A DNA stretch of 40,013 nt from Bacteroidales bacterium (GTDB taxonomy: Bacteria; Bacteroidota; Bacteroidia; Bacteroidales; JAOZQN01), in assembly GCA_029932195.1 (NCBI GenBank), contig JAOZQN010000006.1, forward strand, positions 1 to 40,013, in the 5' to 3' direction. Within the stretch, counting starts at the first letter, position 1; each line of letters starts with the position of its first letter. Of this stretch, positions 1 to 8,426 are shown in pieces. The translations under genes were made by a program, and so were the position numbers. Under the pieces are notes generated by a model, which ran no database searches, was not told the DNA's origin, and saw nothing but the letters and a program-made list of their open reading frames with translations.

Positions 1-390
1 CTAAGGTTTTCTTTTTCGCAAAAGTGTAAAATACTTTGAAAAACGTTGTTTTTTTTATAAATTGCATAAAACGAACTTTTTGTAATACCACCTGTAAGAT
101 ACTCACAGTATGTAAATTAAATGATTTTGTTAAATTTTAATGTAATGACTATTAAGGCATTACGTTTTTACAGTGAAATTATAACTGTCTAATAATCTGA
201 TTATTATGAAGGCAAAAACTTTAGTTTAGAATATCAAAGATATAACTTTTTTTTGCATAAGACAAATAATTGGAGAAAATAAGGGTTTTGAATATTGAAA
301 ATATGATATTTTTTATAAGAGTCGAGTTCAAGTTTTTTTGGAGGCTGAAAACAAAAGCGGATACAAATTTCAACCTCTATATTTACTTAT

Positions 391-421
391 TGTAAATGAG
401 TATTTTAAATTTTGTATCTAC
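391..421 (+). repeat. TGTAAATGAG-core repeat, copy 1
   Basis: The sequence begins TGTAAATGAGTATTTTAAAT and runs into TTTGTATCTAC. Closely similar stretches occur at 3311-3345 (opposite strand), 10555-10588 and 10618-10652, each followed by a variant of AACGC. This copy is the most diverged and lacks the complete palindromic ends of the others. Confidence 0.55.
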
Positions 422-515
422 TTTATTTTTAGCAAAAAAAACTTTTCGAAGTGGACTAAACCTTATAAAGTAAAATAAATTTGACATAAAATACTTTTTG
501 TTTTTAATAAAATAT

Positions 516-523
516 TATATTTG
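516..523 (+). promoter_or_regulatory. -7 promoter box upstream of the PKD lipoprotein
   Basis: TATATTTG matches the Bacteroidota -7 consensus TAnnTTTG. A TTTG lies at 497-500, only 15 bases upstream, which is a shorter spacer than usual, so the -33 element is uncertain. Initiation about 7 bases downstream would give a leader of roughly 180 bases containing the 550-693 palindrome. Confidence 0.45.
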
Positions 524-549
524 CATTATCGTTTTAAATATATCTAACT

Positions 550-693
550 TTGAGTCCACTCCGAAAAGCCTCTTTTTACCAAACTCGGCGTTGTAAATCT
601 TTTTTCAATCCTCATTATCAATAAGATAACTGTGGTAAAAAAAAGATTTATGCCTTGATTTTGACAAAAATAGACTTCTCGGAGTGAACTCAA
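550..693. repeat. palindromic interspersed element
   Basis: The outer arms are TTGAGTCCACTCCGAAAAG (550-568) and CTTCTCGGAGTGAACTCAA (675-693), pairing at 17 of 19 positions. An inner perfect 12-base pair joins TAAATCTTTTTT (594-605) to AAAAAAGATTTA (639-650). It shares the internal words CTCGGCGTTG on the left and GCCTTGATTTT on the right with the elements at 3285-3408 and 10431-10678. It lies between a -7 box and the start codon at 709, so it would be transcribed as a long stem in the leader. Confidence 0.7.
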
Positions 694-708
694 CTTTTAA
701 ATTAATCA

Positions 709-1641
709 ATGATGAAAAAAAAATACTTATTTGTTTTTATTCTTATAATACCACTTTTTTTTACTTCTTGTGAAAAAAAAGGAAATATAGAAATTTATGA
801 CACAGGACATGTTGTGGAAAATTGCACTTCGCCATTTTTTATCCAGTTTTATTTAGATTTATCATTTCAACCAACAGAAATAAATTACACTTGGGATTTT
901 GGCGATGGCACTACATCTAATGATAAAGAGCCTATTCATTCATACTCAGAACCTGGGGTTTACAATGTTAAATTAGTAATAGAAAATTACAAAACCATTG
1001 TAGAGGAAACTATGATTGTGAATGTAAATAAAGATACTCTTGATATTGTTGCAGATATGGATTATGAGACTATTTTTAATCTGATTGCCCCTGCAGAAAT
1101 TCAATTTTATAATTACTCAAAACATGCAACTTCATATTTTTGGAATTTTGGCGACGGTCTTGGTTCAGACGAAGTAGAGCCTATTCATATTTATGAAAGT
1201 TCAGGAACACAAACAGTTGTTTTATACGCAATATGCGAAGGAGACACAACTTCTGCTACCTATAATTTAGAAATTAAACCTGCACCAGAGAAAGTTTTTA
1301 TTAATAATGTTGTTATTTGGTTACCAGAAAGCTATCTCGGAGGAGAATACGAACTTGAGTATTATTACGATATTCACAACGAAACACCAGTAGGGCTTGG
1401 TTCAATAGCACCATCATCATTTCCAATGGACTGGGTATTTGATGAGGAAATATTTTTCTTTAATGGAGATTACGATAGAGATTTTTTATCTTTTGAGATA
1501 TGGGACAGATATGATAACCACTCTCCTGTATATACTTTTCAAACAACAATGTCTAAATTAGCCGAAGAACATTACCCCGAAGTTATGGTTTGGGACGATG
1601 GCAATGGATTTGCGGCAGAAGTATATTTTTCTTATCAATAA
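709..1641 (+). CDS. PKD-domain lipoprotein
   Basis: This is a 310-residue secreted lipoprotein. The N-terminus has lysines, a hydrophobic stretch and a lipobox FFTSC, so Cys21 is the likely lipidation site. Two PKD domains follow, at about residues 50-105 and 120-190, each with a WDFGDG or WNFGDG motif and a following PIHSYSEPGVY or PIHIYESSGT strand. PKD folds mediate protein or carbohydrate contacts in surface proteins. The last 120 residues match nothing I recognise; the stretch around SFEIWDRYDNHS is acidic and aromatic and could be a further beta-sandwich. There is no type IX sorting domain. Two adjacent ATG codons make the exact start uncertain by one residue. The gene stands alone behind a structured leader. 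The substrate is unknown. Confidence 0.85.
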   Translation: MMKKKYLFVFILIIPLFFTSCEKKGNIEIYDTGHVVENCTSPFFIQFYLDLSFQPTEINYTWDFGDGTTSNDKEPIHSYSEPGVYNVKLVIENYKTIVEETMIVNVNKDTLDIVADMDYETIFNLIAPAEIQFYNYSKHATSYFWNFGDGLGSDEVEPIHIYESSGTQTVVLYAICEGDTTSATYNLEIKPAPEKVFINNVVIWLPESYLGGEYELEYYYDIHNETPVGLGSIAPSSFPMDWVFDEEIFFFNGDYDRDFLSFEIWDRYDNHSPVYTFQTTMSKLAEEHYPEVMVWDDGNGFAAEVYFSYQ

Positions 1642-1804
1642 AAAGCTAAATTATAGAACTAAACTCTACTAATAAACGAATAAATTCCTGACCTATCGTA
1701 AACTAAATTGCCTGTTTTTTTAATACTCAACATTCAATAAAGAATATTCAATTTTCAACAAAAGAACTAATAAACCAATAAACCAATAAACTAATAAATT
1801 AATT

Positions 1805-2719
1805 ATGAAATCGTTAAAACTGTCTATTTTAGGAATTATTATTATTCTACTCTCTAATAGTGCTATGGCACAGTCAAATAGAGACTGGTGGAATAGTTTG
1901 TCGCCCGCATGGAAAACTGTTTTTCAAGAACAAGAACTTAAGGGGAAAAATGTTACTCCAAACGACGAACAATTAGAAAGAATTGTTCAAATAACACATA
2001 TTGATTGTTCTTATAATAAGGAAGTTAAAAATTTAAAACCTCTATCAAAACTTTCTTTTTTAATAGAAATAAGATGTGAACATACAAATATTGAAAGTCT
2101 TGAAGGCATAGAAAACTTAACGAACCTTATGGTTATTGATTGTTCTGACAATGATAATATCAATAGCTTAATTCCATTAACAAATAATGTTAATTTAGAA
2201 GAAATAGATTGTAGCAATACTATGGTTAAAAATTTAGCCCCACTTGTGTATTTAAAGAAGCTGAAAAAACTTGATGTTCACTATTGCACCGTGAATAAAC
2301 TCACACAAATAACCAATCTAAAAAGTTTAGAAATTCTTGATGTTTCGCAAAATAGACCTCTTTATGATATAAATGGAGTTGAAGGTCTAACAAATTTGGT
2401 GGAATTTAATATTAGTGAAACAAAAGTAAGAGACCTTTCACCTTTAAAACAGCTTAATAATCTTAAGGTTCTAAACCTTGCAATTACACCAGTAGAAACA
2501 TTAAGACAACTTCAAAATCTTACACAACTTACTGAAATAGATTTTTCTAAAACAAGAGTAGCTTCTGTTAGCTTAGATTATTTATATGGACATTTATCTT
2601 TCAAAATGCTAAGAGCCAGAGAAGTAGATATAACCGATGCTGAAATAAAAACTTTTACTGATTTTTATAAACAAAAAAACCCTAATGCCATCATAATAAT
2701 AACTCCTAAGAAAAAATAG
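1805..2719 (+). CDS. secreted leucine-rich-repeat protein
   Basis: This 304-residue protein starts with a classical signal peptide ending AMAQ at about residue 23. A tryptophan-rich cap (DWWNSLSPAWKTVF) follows, of a kind I associate with Bacteroidota LRR proteins. From about residue 65 to 275 there are roughly nine 21-23-residue repeats of the LxxLxxLxxLxxLDxS type, close to the SDS22/internalin class (for example IESLEGIENLTNLMVIDCS and VRDLSPLKQLNNLKVLNLA). Such repeats form a curved protein-binding surface. There is no enzymatic domain, no lipobox and no C-terminal sorting signal, so it is probably periplasmic or exported. It is separated from the preceding gene by a 163-base AT-rich gap and ends at a strong bidirectional terminator shared with arfB. 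The ligand cannot be inferred. Confidence 0.85.
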   Translation: MKSLKLSILGIIIILLSNSAMAQSNRDWWNSLSPAWKTVFQEQELKGKNVTPNDEQLERIVQITHIDCSYNKEVKNLKPLSKLSFLIEIRCEHTNIESLEGIENLTNLMVIDCSDNDNINSLIPLTNNVNLEEIDCSNTMVKNLAPLVYLKKLKKLDVHYCTVNKLTQITNLKSLEILDVSQNRPLYDINGVEGLTNLVEFNISETKVRDLSPLKQLNNLKVLNLAITPVETLRQLQNLTQLTEIDFSKTRVASVSLDYLYGHLSFKMLRAREVDITDAEIKTFTDFYKQKNPNAIIIITPKKK

Positions 2720-2760
2720 TAAATCTATATATCTTGGAGGACTCGTATTTTTTCACAAAA

Positions 2761-2797
2761 AAAACCGTATAGTTTTACAACTATACGGTTTTTTATT
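2761..2797. terminator. bidirectional terminator between the LRR gene and arfB
   Basis: A perfect 14-base stem pairs AAAACCGTATAGTT (2761-2774) with AACTATACGGTTTT (2779-2792) around the loop TTAC. T-rich tracts occur on the 3' side of both strands, as expected for two convergent genes. Confidence 0.9.
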
Positions 2798-2798
2798 T

Positions 2799-3197
2799 TT
2801 AATGGAAATCATTTTTTCGTCTATTTTTCTTTTCAGAGTGTTTGCGTTTTTGTTCCAAAATTTTAGCTTTTACATATTTTGAAATTTTATATTTCTTGCG
2901 TTTTTTGGGTTTATATAAACCAATTTTCAATAATTCGTAAAAGCGTTCAATGCAATTTTCCTTATTTCTATGCTGGCTACTATTTACTTGAGAAACTATT
3001 TGTAAAATATTTTCTTGAACTATTCTACTCTTCAAGTTTTTTTTCAACAATTCCTTCTCTTCTTCTGAAAGCAAAACAGAACTGTCAATATTAAAACGTA
3101 ATTCTACTTTTGTCTCCACTTTATTAACGTGTTGTCCACCAGCCCCACTGCTTCGAGAGGTTGAGAACTCTAATTCAGAGGAAAAATCTCGTTTCAT
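2799..3197 (-). CDS. arfB: peptidyl-tRNA hydrolase ArfB, ribosome rescue
   Basis: ArfB (YaeJ) is a codon-independent release factor that frees ribosomes stalled on mRNAs without a stop codon by hydrolysing peptidyl-tRNA in the A site. The 132-residue protein has the release-factor core with the catalytic GGQ at residues 20-22 inside SRSSGAGGQHVNKVETKVEL. It lacks the stop-codon recognition domains of RF1 and RF2. The C-terminus is a lysine/arginine-rich tail (KKRKKYKISKYVKAKILEQK onward) that in the family inserts into the empty mRNA channel. Length and layout are typical. It is a single gene with its 3' end at the shared terminator. Confidence 0.93.
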   Translation of the reverse strand: MKRDFSSELEFSTSRSSGAGGQHVNKVETKVELRFNIDSSVLLSEEEKELLKKNLKSRIVQENILQIVSQVNSSQHRNKENCIERFYELLKIGLYKPKKRKKYKISKYVKAKILEQKRKHSEKKNRRKNDFH

Positions 3198-3511
3198 TGC
3201 TAAAAAATTGTTTAATTGTAATAAGTAGTTAGTTAAAAGTTATCAAACTGAAAGGAATTTACTGAAAATAAGTATCTTATTTTAGGCATTTTTCACGAGT
3301 GCCAATTTCGGCGTTACTTTTGAAATTTTAAAATACTCATTTACAGATGTAAACTTCAATTCTAAAATTTATAAAAAAGCCTTGAACTTGACACTCATGA
3401 AAAACGCCTTATTTTATTATTATTGTTAAAAAAAATTTGTCATACTACTTATTGCTAAATTGCTGAAAATATATTTTCAACAATTTAACAATTCAGCAAT
3501 ACAACAATTAT
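3198..3511. other. gene-free spacer with a palindromic element
   Basis: This 314-base gap between arfB and the OmpA-family gene has no coding potential that I can support. It contains the palindromic element at 3285-3408. It then has an AT-rich block of short inverted words (GCTAAATTGCTGAA at about 3453 against TTCAGCAATACAACAA at about 3490) that can fold back on itself just past the stop codon of the minus-strand gene, and may act as its terminator. Confidence 0.5.
3285..3408. repeat. palindromic interspersed element, 124 bases
   Basis: The left end GGCATTTTTCACGAGTGCCA and the right end, whose reverse complement reads GGCGTTTTTCATGAGTGTCA, are inverted copies with few mismatches. The interior contains the TGTAAATGAG core on the minus strand (3311-3345) and the right-side word GCCTTGAACTTGAC. 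The left half is about 90% identical by eye to the right half of the element at 10431-10678. Confidence 0.8.
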
Positions 3512-6244
3512 TTAATTATTTTGGAAAATAAATGCGTTTGGATATTTAGTTTTTAATCTGTAAAATTCCTCTTGTGCGTCATTAAGTTTATTAAAAGAAC
3601 CTATATAATAGTAATATGTATTATCTTTTTTAAATTCTTTTGTTCCTGCTTCAAAATCAGTAATATTTCTTTTTGTAGCCGATTCCGTAATATTTATAGA
3701 ATATGTAGCATCGTTAGTTTTATCTTCAATAATATACTTCTCAGGAACTACAACCTGTTTTACTTTTAGTTGTTTTTCTGCTCCTTGTTTTGTTACAACA
3801 ATTTCCACTCGTCTATTATAACCAAGTGCATCCCAAATATATTTACCATTTTTGTCTCTATTTTTAGCAATTTGTTTGTCAAATCCTTTTCCTTCCGATT
3901 GTATTTGATTTTTATCTACACCTTTATCTACTAAATAATTTTCCACAAAATTTGCGCGTCTTTTAGAAAGTCGCTTGTTGTAATTAACTGGTCCTTGAGT
4001 ATCCGTGTAACCAATTAATTTTACAGAAGCATCTTTATTTTGAGTAATATACTCTGCAAGTGTATTTAGCTCTTCGTTATATTTGTTTGTTTTATGTTTG
4101 TTTATCTCAAATAAAACATTTGATACAAAAACGACATAAACCTCCTCTGCTATTGTTACTACAGGAATACTCTTTTTTGCTTCTTCTATTGTTATATCAT
4201 CGTAAAGTGTATATTCTAACGAATTTGGGTCAATACTATTTGTAGATAATTTTGTTAAAATTCTATCTTGGCTAATTCCATTTGCAAGAAGATAATTTTG
4301 AGCTACCTCTATTCTATCTTCTCCAATTTTTGTGGTTGGCTCTGTATTTTTTTGTGTAGAAAGATCTACATAAAGATAATCATATTTTTTCATAAAATTA
4401 GAAAGCAAATCTAATTCAAGTTCTTGTTGGTCAGACAATTCATTAGTTTCTAAATCAAAATCCGTAATTCGTGATTGTTTTATTTCACCTCTTATTAACG
4501 TGTCCATTTCTGCTTTGTAAAAAATATCATGATAGCCAGGCTCTAATTCTTCAATATGTTTTATATCAAACATGTGTCCATCTGCCTCATAATAAATAAG
4601 ATGTCTATCTCCTGGACGAATAACAAACATATATTTTCCTGTTCTGTCGTTAGGGTTATACATGTTATCTATCATTTTTGTTTTCACATAATAATCTGCA
4701 ATTATAGTTCCCTCTGGAATTTTACAAAGACTGTCTGTTACAGAAACTTTGTTATTGTCTATAAGCATATCTGTAATTCGTATGCTATCGTTGTAGTTAT
4801 AATCGAAAATTTTGTCTGCACCAATTTTTCGTGTTCCAATTATTACTGTATCTCCTTTAAAACTAACTTCATTTTTTGAAAACTCTTTGGTTTCAGTATT
4901 ACTATCATAAGTAAAACCCGTTACAAGGATTATGTCATTTTCGCTTTCGTATAATTCAACAATATAGATATTTGACGATTCTCCTTCTTGCTGTGAAGAA
5001 TAATATGCTCTATTACCTCTTATTGTTGGAGCAAAAAACACGTCGTTATCAACTGTATTTAATGGAAATCCCATATTTTGTCGATCGATCCAGTTTCCAG
5101 ACTCATCTAATTGAGCTTTATAAATATCAAATCCTCCCATTGTATTATGACCTTGCGAACTAAAAAATAAAGTAGTTCCATCATAATTTAAGAATGGACC
5201 TTCTTCGTCTAATTCCGTATTAATGGTTGGTCCTAAGTTCTTAACATTAACCCATTCTCCTGCATCATTTCGTTCGGCAACGTATATATCCATACCTCCA
5301 TATCCACCTTTACGCTCACTCGTAAAATACAATTTTTTACCGTCAGTAGAAATACTTGCATGCGATTCTCTTTTTCGTGTATTTACATCTCCTTCTAACT
5401 TTTTGGGTGAAGTCCATTCATCTCCATTTGCTGTGCTATAAAAAATATCACCCTTATCTTTTTTTGTAGCCTTATACATAAAAAGTTCATTTCCATCAAA
5501 AGACAACCCACAAGTTGCTTCATGATCATTGGAATTTACGGTAGTATCAACTCTGTATGGTTTGGCATCTAATCCAAGTTTTTTATCATATATATATATA
5601 TCTTCATAAAACTTTTCGTCGTCTGCAATTCGTCCACCTGTGCTACCCTTTCTTCGTGAAGTAAAAATAACCATAGATTCGTCGGCAGTAACAGTAGGGC
5701 TATGGTCTGAATATTCTGAATTTATAACACCTAACTTTATTACCATCATCATTTGAGGATTTTCAAAAAGAGCAATAGCATTTTCACAAACCTTTATTTT
5801 TTTATCTATTTCCTTCTTATCCCCTTTATTTTTTGTTAAACCTTTTAGTTTTATGTAAGTATCTTTTGCAGAGTAAAAATCATAATTTACATAAAAAGCA
5901 TAAGCCAGACCATAATAAGCATCTAATGGAGCATATTTTACTTTCTCCCCAGAGTTTTCAAAGTTGGTTATTACTTTCTCAAAAGGCTCTATGGCTCTCC
6001 AACGTTCTTTTGTATAAAGATAACAAAAGCCGAGTCTAAAATTAACAGCATCATCGTCTGGATTTATTGCTAATAATTCGTTATATATTACTATGGCTTC
6101 TTCAAATTTAGCATCTTCAATGTAATCTTCTGCTTCACTAAACTTGTCTTTGTAAACAGGGTCGTTGTTTTGACCATTGGATAGTTGGGCAAATGATCCC
6201 ATAGCTATCAGAAAAAATGTTAAAATTAATGTAAGGTGTTTCAT
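3512..6244 (-). CDS. TPR / beta-propeller / OmpA-family envelope protein
   Basis: This 910-residue exported protein starts with a signal peptide ending GSFAQ at about residue 20. TPR-like helices (about 33-150) come first. A PD40/WD40-like propeller (about 165-430) follows, with repeated motifs such as SISTDGKKLYFTSERKGGYG and FLNYDGTTLFFSSQGHNTMG. A linker of unknown fold comes next, then a degenerate OmpA-like segment (about 590-680). A clear OmpA C-terminal peptidoglycan-binding domain (about 705-818) has LIGYTDTQGPVNYNKRLSKR and NRRVEIVV. The last 40 residues (YYYYIGSFNKLNDAQEEFYR) resemble a short SPOR-like module. The order TPR-propeller-OmpA is shared with PorE of the type IX system, but Bacteroidota carry many paralogues, so that identity is only a possibility. 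It is probably periplasmic and anchored to peptidoglycan, and it is transcribed alone. Confidence 0.85.
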   Translation of the reverse strand: MKHLTLILTFFLIAMGSFAQLSNGQNNDPVYKDKFSEAEDYIEDAKFEEAIVIYNELLAINPDDDAVNFRLGFCYLYTKERWRAIEPFEKVITNFENSGEKVKYAPLDAYYGLAYAFYVNYDFYSAKDTYIKLKGLTKNKGDKKEIDKKIKVCENAIALFENPQMMMVIKLGVINSEYSDHSPTVTADESMVIFTSRRKGSTGGRIADDEKFYEDIYIYDKKLGLDAKPYRVDTTVNSNDHEATCGLSFDGNELFMYKATKKDKGDIFYSTANGDEWTSPKKLEGDVNTRKRESHASISTDGKKLYFTSERKGGYGGMDIYVAERNDAGEWVNVKNLGPTINTELDEEGPFLNYDGTTLFFSSQGHNTMGGFDIYKAQLDESGNWIDRQNMGFPLNTVDNDVFFAPTIRGNRAYYSSQQEGESSNIYIVELYESENDIILVTGFTYDSNTETKEFSKNEVSFKGDTVIIGTRKIGADKIFDYNYNDSIRITDMLIDNNKVSVTDSLCKIPEGTIIADYYVKTKMIDNMYNPNDRTGKYMFVIRPGDRHLIYYEADGHMFDIKHIEELEPGYHDIFYKAEMDTLIRGEIKQSRITDFDLETNELSDQQELELDLLSNFMKKYDYLYVDLSTQKNTEPTTKIGEDRIEVAQNYLLANGISQDRILTKLSTNSIDPNSLEYTLYDDITIEEAKKSIPVVTIAEEVYVVFVSNVLFEINKHKTNKYNEELNTLAEYITQNKDASVKLIGYTDTQGPVNYNKRLSKRRANFVENYLVDKGVDKNQIQSEGKGFDKQIAKNRDKNGKYIWDALGYNRRVEIVVTKQGAEKQLKVKQVVVPEKYIIEDKTNDATYSINITESATKRNITDFEAGTKEFKKDNTYYYYIGSFNKLNDAQEEFYRLKTKYPNAFIFQNN

Positions 6245-6573
6245 AGTCTTCTTTTTCTAAAAATTTTTATAGTCTTCTTAATTTGCAAAGATAGTAAATT
6301 TTCATATAAAAAACATATTTTTTAATAAAAAAATTATACATTCAACTTTACATTTAACGAAAATACAGTAACGACCTAAAAAACAATGTTTTAAAAACAC
6401 GTAAAATGTTTTTAAATAATTACTTTATAATTTACAGAAAGGTATTCTACTGAAAAAGAGCAGTATGATTTAAGTCATTTTTTACAATAATAAAAATCAT
6501 CTTTTAAAGATTAGTTATAATCTACTTTTACTACAAATTTAAAACATATAATAACCACTAAAAAAATATAATT
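6245..6573. other. divergent promoter region, OmpA gene and hyd operon
   Basis: This 329-base AT-rich gap separates two divergent transcripts and holds no ORF that I can support. The minus-strand promoter box is at 6286-6293. On the plus side, TACTTTTA at 6523-6530 is a poor match to a -7 box and might start the hydrogenase operon. I see no obvious operator palindrome or redox-regulator site. Confidence 0.4.
6286..6293 (-). promoter_or_regulatory. -7 promoter box for the OmpA-family gene
   Basis: Read on the minus strand the sequence is TATCTTTG, a match to TAnnTTTG. It lies about 42 bases upstream of the start codon at 6244. I could not identify a convincing -33 TTTG at the usual distance. 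Confidence 0.55.
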
Positions 6574-7050
6574 ATGGCAGACATAAAAAAAATAGTAAAA
6601 GAAATATCTGCAAAACATGAAGACAAACGGGTTAACTTAATCCCTATACTTCAAGATATTGTAAAAGAAAATAATTTTTTATCAAATGATGCAATGACAG
6701 AAGTCGCAAGAGCTTTAGATATCTCTGCTGCAGAAGTTTATGGTGTTGCTTCTTTTTATTCTTTCCTCGAAACAAAAAATGAAGGAAAATATAAGATATA
6801 TGTGTGCAAATCTATTACTTGCGACATGAAAAACAAAAATAAAATAATAAAAACAGCAGAAGAAATGTTGAAAATAAAGTTAGGAGGAACCTCACCTTGT
6901 AAAGAATTTTCGTTGTTGGAAACTAATTGCCTCGGACTTTGCGATAAAGGACCTGCAATGTTAATTAATGACGATTTTTATACAGAACTTACTCCTACCA
7001 AAATACAAGAAATATTAGGAAAAATAAGAAGAGAAGGAGTATCTTGCTAA
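6574..7050 (+). CDS. hydC: NADH-linked [FeFe] hydrogenase, NuoE-like subunit
   Basis: This 158-residue thioredoxin-fold subunit belongs to the NuoE/HndA/HydC family, which holds one [2Fe-2S] cluster in the NAD-linked module of hydrogenases and complex I. The N-terminal helical part contains the family signature VYGVASFYSFLET. The four cluster ligands are Cys78, Cys83, Cys119 and Cys123 (CKSITC and NCLGLC). Length is normal. It is the first gene of a three-gene operon with hydB and hydA; the 103-base gap to hydB is long for an operon and contains short inverted words. It should pass electrons between the FMN subunit HydB and the catalytic subunit HydA in the cytoplasm. Confidence 0.92.
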   Translation: MADIKKIVKEISAKHEDKRVNLIPILQDIVKENNFLSNDAMTEVARALDISAAEVYGVASFYSFLETKNEGKYKIYVCKSITCDMKNKNKIIKTAEEMLKIKLGGTSPCKEFSLLETNCLGLCDKGPAMLINDDFYTELTPTKIQEILGKIRREGVSC

Positions 7051-7140
7051 CTATTAGCTATGCAAGGCAACAACAAACACAAATCAGAATAACAAAAAGC
7101 GAAGAGCTAAAAGCAAAAAGCTAATAGCCAAAAGCTGAAA
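7048..7140. repeat. short-word inverted repeats in the hydC-hydB spacer
   Basis: The spacer contains GCTAACTATTAGCTATGC followed by several diverged copies of AGCTAAAAGC, one of them reading AGCTAATAGCC. The two sides can pair imperfectly. This low-complexity palindromic style recurs in other gaps of the window. Confidence 0.4.
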
Positions 7141-7153
7141 AAAAACAAACAAA

Positions 7154-8314
7154 ATGACAAATAAACTAAAAAAAGCTGACATAATATTTAGTGAATATTC
7201 AGTTGCTCCATATCAGATATTAAAAGAAACGATAAAAAAATCCGAAGACGATGTAATTCAAGAATTATTAGATTCTGGATTAAAAGGAAGAGGTGGTGCA
7301 GGATTTCCAACAGGTTTGAAATGGAAATTTGGAGCTGCCGAAAAAGGCGATGTAAAATATATTATCTGCAATGCAGATGAAGGAGAGCCAGGAACTTTTA
7401 AAGACCGTAAACTTCTTATGGAAGTGCCTCGTAAAGTTATCTCTGGAATGGCTATATGTGCCTGGGCAACAGGAGGAACACAAGGGTATATTTATTTAAG
7501 AAGCGAATATAAATATCTTATTCCAGACCTAAAAAAAGAATTAGAAATATTTAAAAAATGCTCTAATGAAATGGGATTAGATTTTCCTATTGAAATTTTT
7601 ATTGGTGCAGGTGCTTACATTTGTGGTGAAGAGACTGCTCTAATAGAATCTATGGAAGGAAAAAGAGGTGAGCCAAGAAATAAACCACCATATCCTATCC
7701 AAGACGGATTACATGGCAAACCAACTATTGTAAATAATGTAGAAACTTTTGCTTCGGCATCTATGGTGTGTCGCTATGGTGCAAAAGAATATCAAAGATT
7801 TGGAACATCTGACCAAAGAGGTTCTAAATTATTTTCTATTTCGGGAGATTCACCAAAAGAAGGTGTTTACGAACTGGAACTTGGAATGAGTATTGCTAGT
7901 TTTGTTAAAGAATTTGGCGACGGAGATACAAAAGCAGTCCAAGTTGGAGGAGTAGCTGGTTTTTGCATTCCCCGTAAAGATTTTGAAAAAGCAATTGTAG
8001 GTGAAGGAAATACTTCTGGTGCTTCTACAATGGTGTTCAATAGCACTCGTTCAATGTATAGAGTTTTACATAATTACTTAGAATTTTTTGAAGAAGAATC
8101 ATGCGGACAATGCACACCTTGCAGAATAGGAACACAACAACTTCTAAAAGGACTCGAAGCAGTTAAACATGGTAAAAAACCTGCCGAATACCTCGACCAA
8201 CTTGTTAAACTAAGCGAAACAATGCAAATAACATCTAAATGTGGTCTTGGTCAGTCGGTTACTAATTCATTCACTACTATTGTTGATAACTTTAGAGAAG
8301 AAATGATTTATTAA
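7154..8314 (+). CDS. hydB: NADH-linked [FeFe] hydrogenase, NuoF-like FMN subunit
   Basis: This subunit oxidises or reduces NAD(H) through FMN. The family motifs are present: GRGGAGFPTGLKW (NADH/FMN glycine-rich loop), CNADEGEPGTFKDR, and GAGAYICGEETALIESMEGK with RGEPRNKPPYP. The C-terminal [4Fe-4S] site has Cys317, Cys320 and Cys323 (SCGQCTPCRIG) and Cys363 (CGLG). At 386 residues it is only the NuoF core. The well-studied electron-bifurcating HydB proteins also have an N-terminal [2Fe-2S] thioredoxin-like domain and a C-terminal two-[4Fe-4S] ferredoxin domain, and both are absent here. The DNA on either side shows no cysteine-rich remnant in any frame, so this looks like a genuine short form. 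It is in an operon with hydC and hydA. Confidence 0.93.
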   Translation: MTNKLKKADIIFSEYSVAPYQILKETIKKSEDDVIQELLDSGLKGRGGAGFPTGLKWKFGAAEKGDVKYIICNADEGEPGTFKDRKLLMEVPRKVISGMAICAWATGGTQGYIYLRSEYKYLIPDLKKELEIFKKCSNEMGLDFPIEIFIGAGAYICGEETALIESMEGKRGEPRNKPPYPIQDGLHGKPTIVNNVETFASASMVCRYGAKEYQRFGTSDQRGSKLFSISGDSPKEGVYELELGMSIASFVKEFGDGDTKAVQVGGVAGFCIPRKDFEKAIVGEGNTSGASTMVFNSTRSMYRVLHNYLEFFEEESCGQCTPCRIGTQQLLKGLEAVKHGKKPAEYLDQLVKLSETMQITSKCGLGQSVTNSFTTIVDNFREEMIY

Positions 8315-8315
8315 A

Positions 8316-8426
8316 AAAAGGAAAAACAATTGAAAAACGATAGAAATACAATGGAAAATTATAGATAAGTTATGTTACTTACAATTGTATTTCAATTTAT
8401 TACAATCGTATTTCATCCTTTCCCTT
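8316..8426. repeat. imperfect inverted repeat in the hydB-hydA spacer
   Basis: The 136-base gap between hydB and hydA starts with AAAAGGAAAAACAATTG and GATAGAAATACAAT and ends with ATTGTATTTCAATT and ATCGTATTTCATCCTTT, which are roughly inverted copies. The resulting RNA could fold into a long imperfect stem inside the operon, possibly affecting message stability or translation of hydA. Confidence 0.45.

Larger units (their letters stand above)
1..708. other. gene-free leader region with repeats
   Basis: I see no credible coding region here. The first 340 bases are AT-rich sequence without recognisable features. From 391 onward the stretch holds a copy of the TGTAAATGAG repeat core (391-421), an inverted repeat with arms at 442-457 and 553-568 (15 of 16 bases pair), a Bacteroidota -7 promoter box at 516-523, and a palindromic element at 550-693 that ends just before the lipoprotein gene at 709. 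The second half therefore probably serves as promoter and structured 5' leader for that gene. Confidence 0.6.

Noticed and set aside
4556-4879. 107-codon frame on the plus strand
   Set aside because: It is antisense to the OmpA-family gene, rich in Ile, Cys and Tyr as expected for the complement of AT-rich coding DNA, and has no recognisable motif.
3512-6244. Firm naming as PorE
   Set aside because: Domain order agrees, but paralogues with the same order are common in Bacteroidota and the gene is not beside other core type IX genes.
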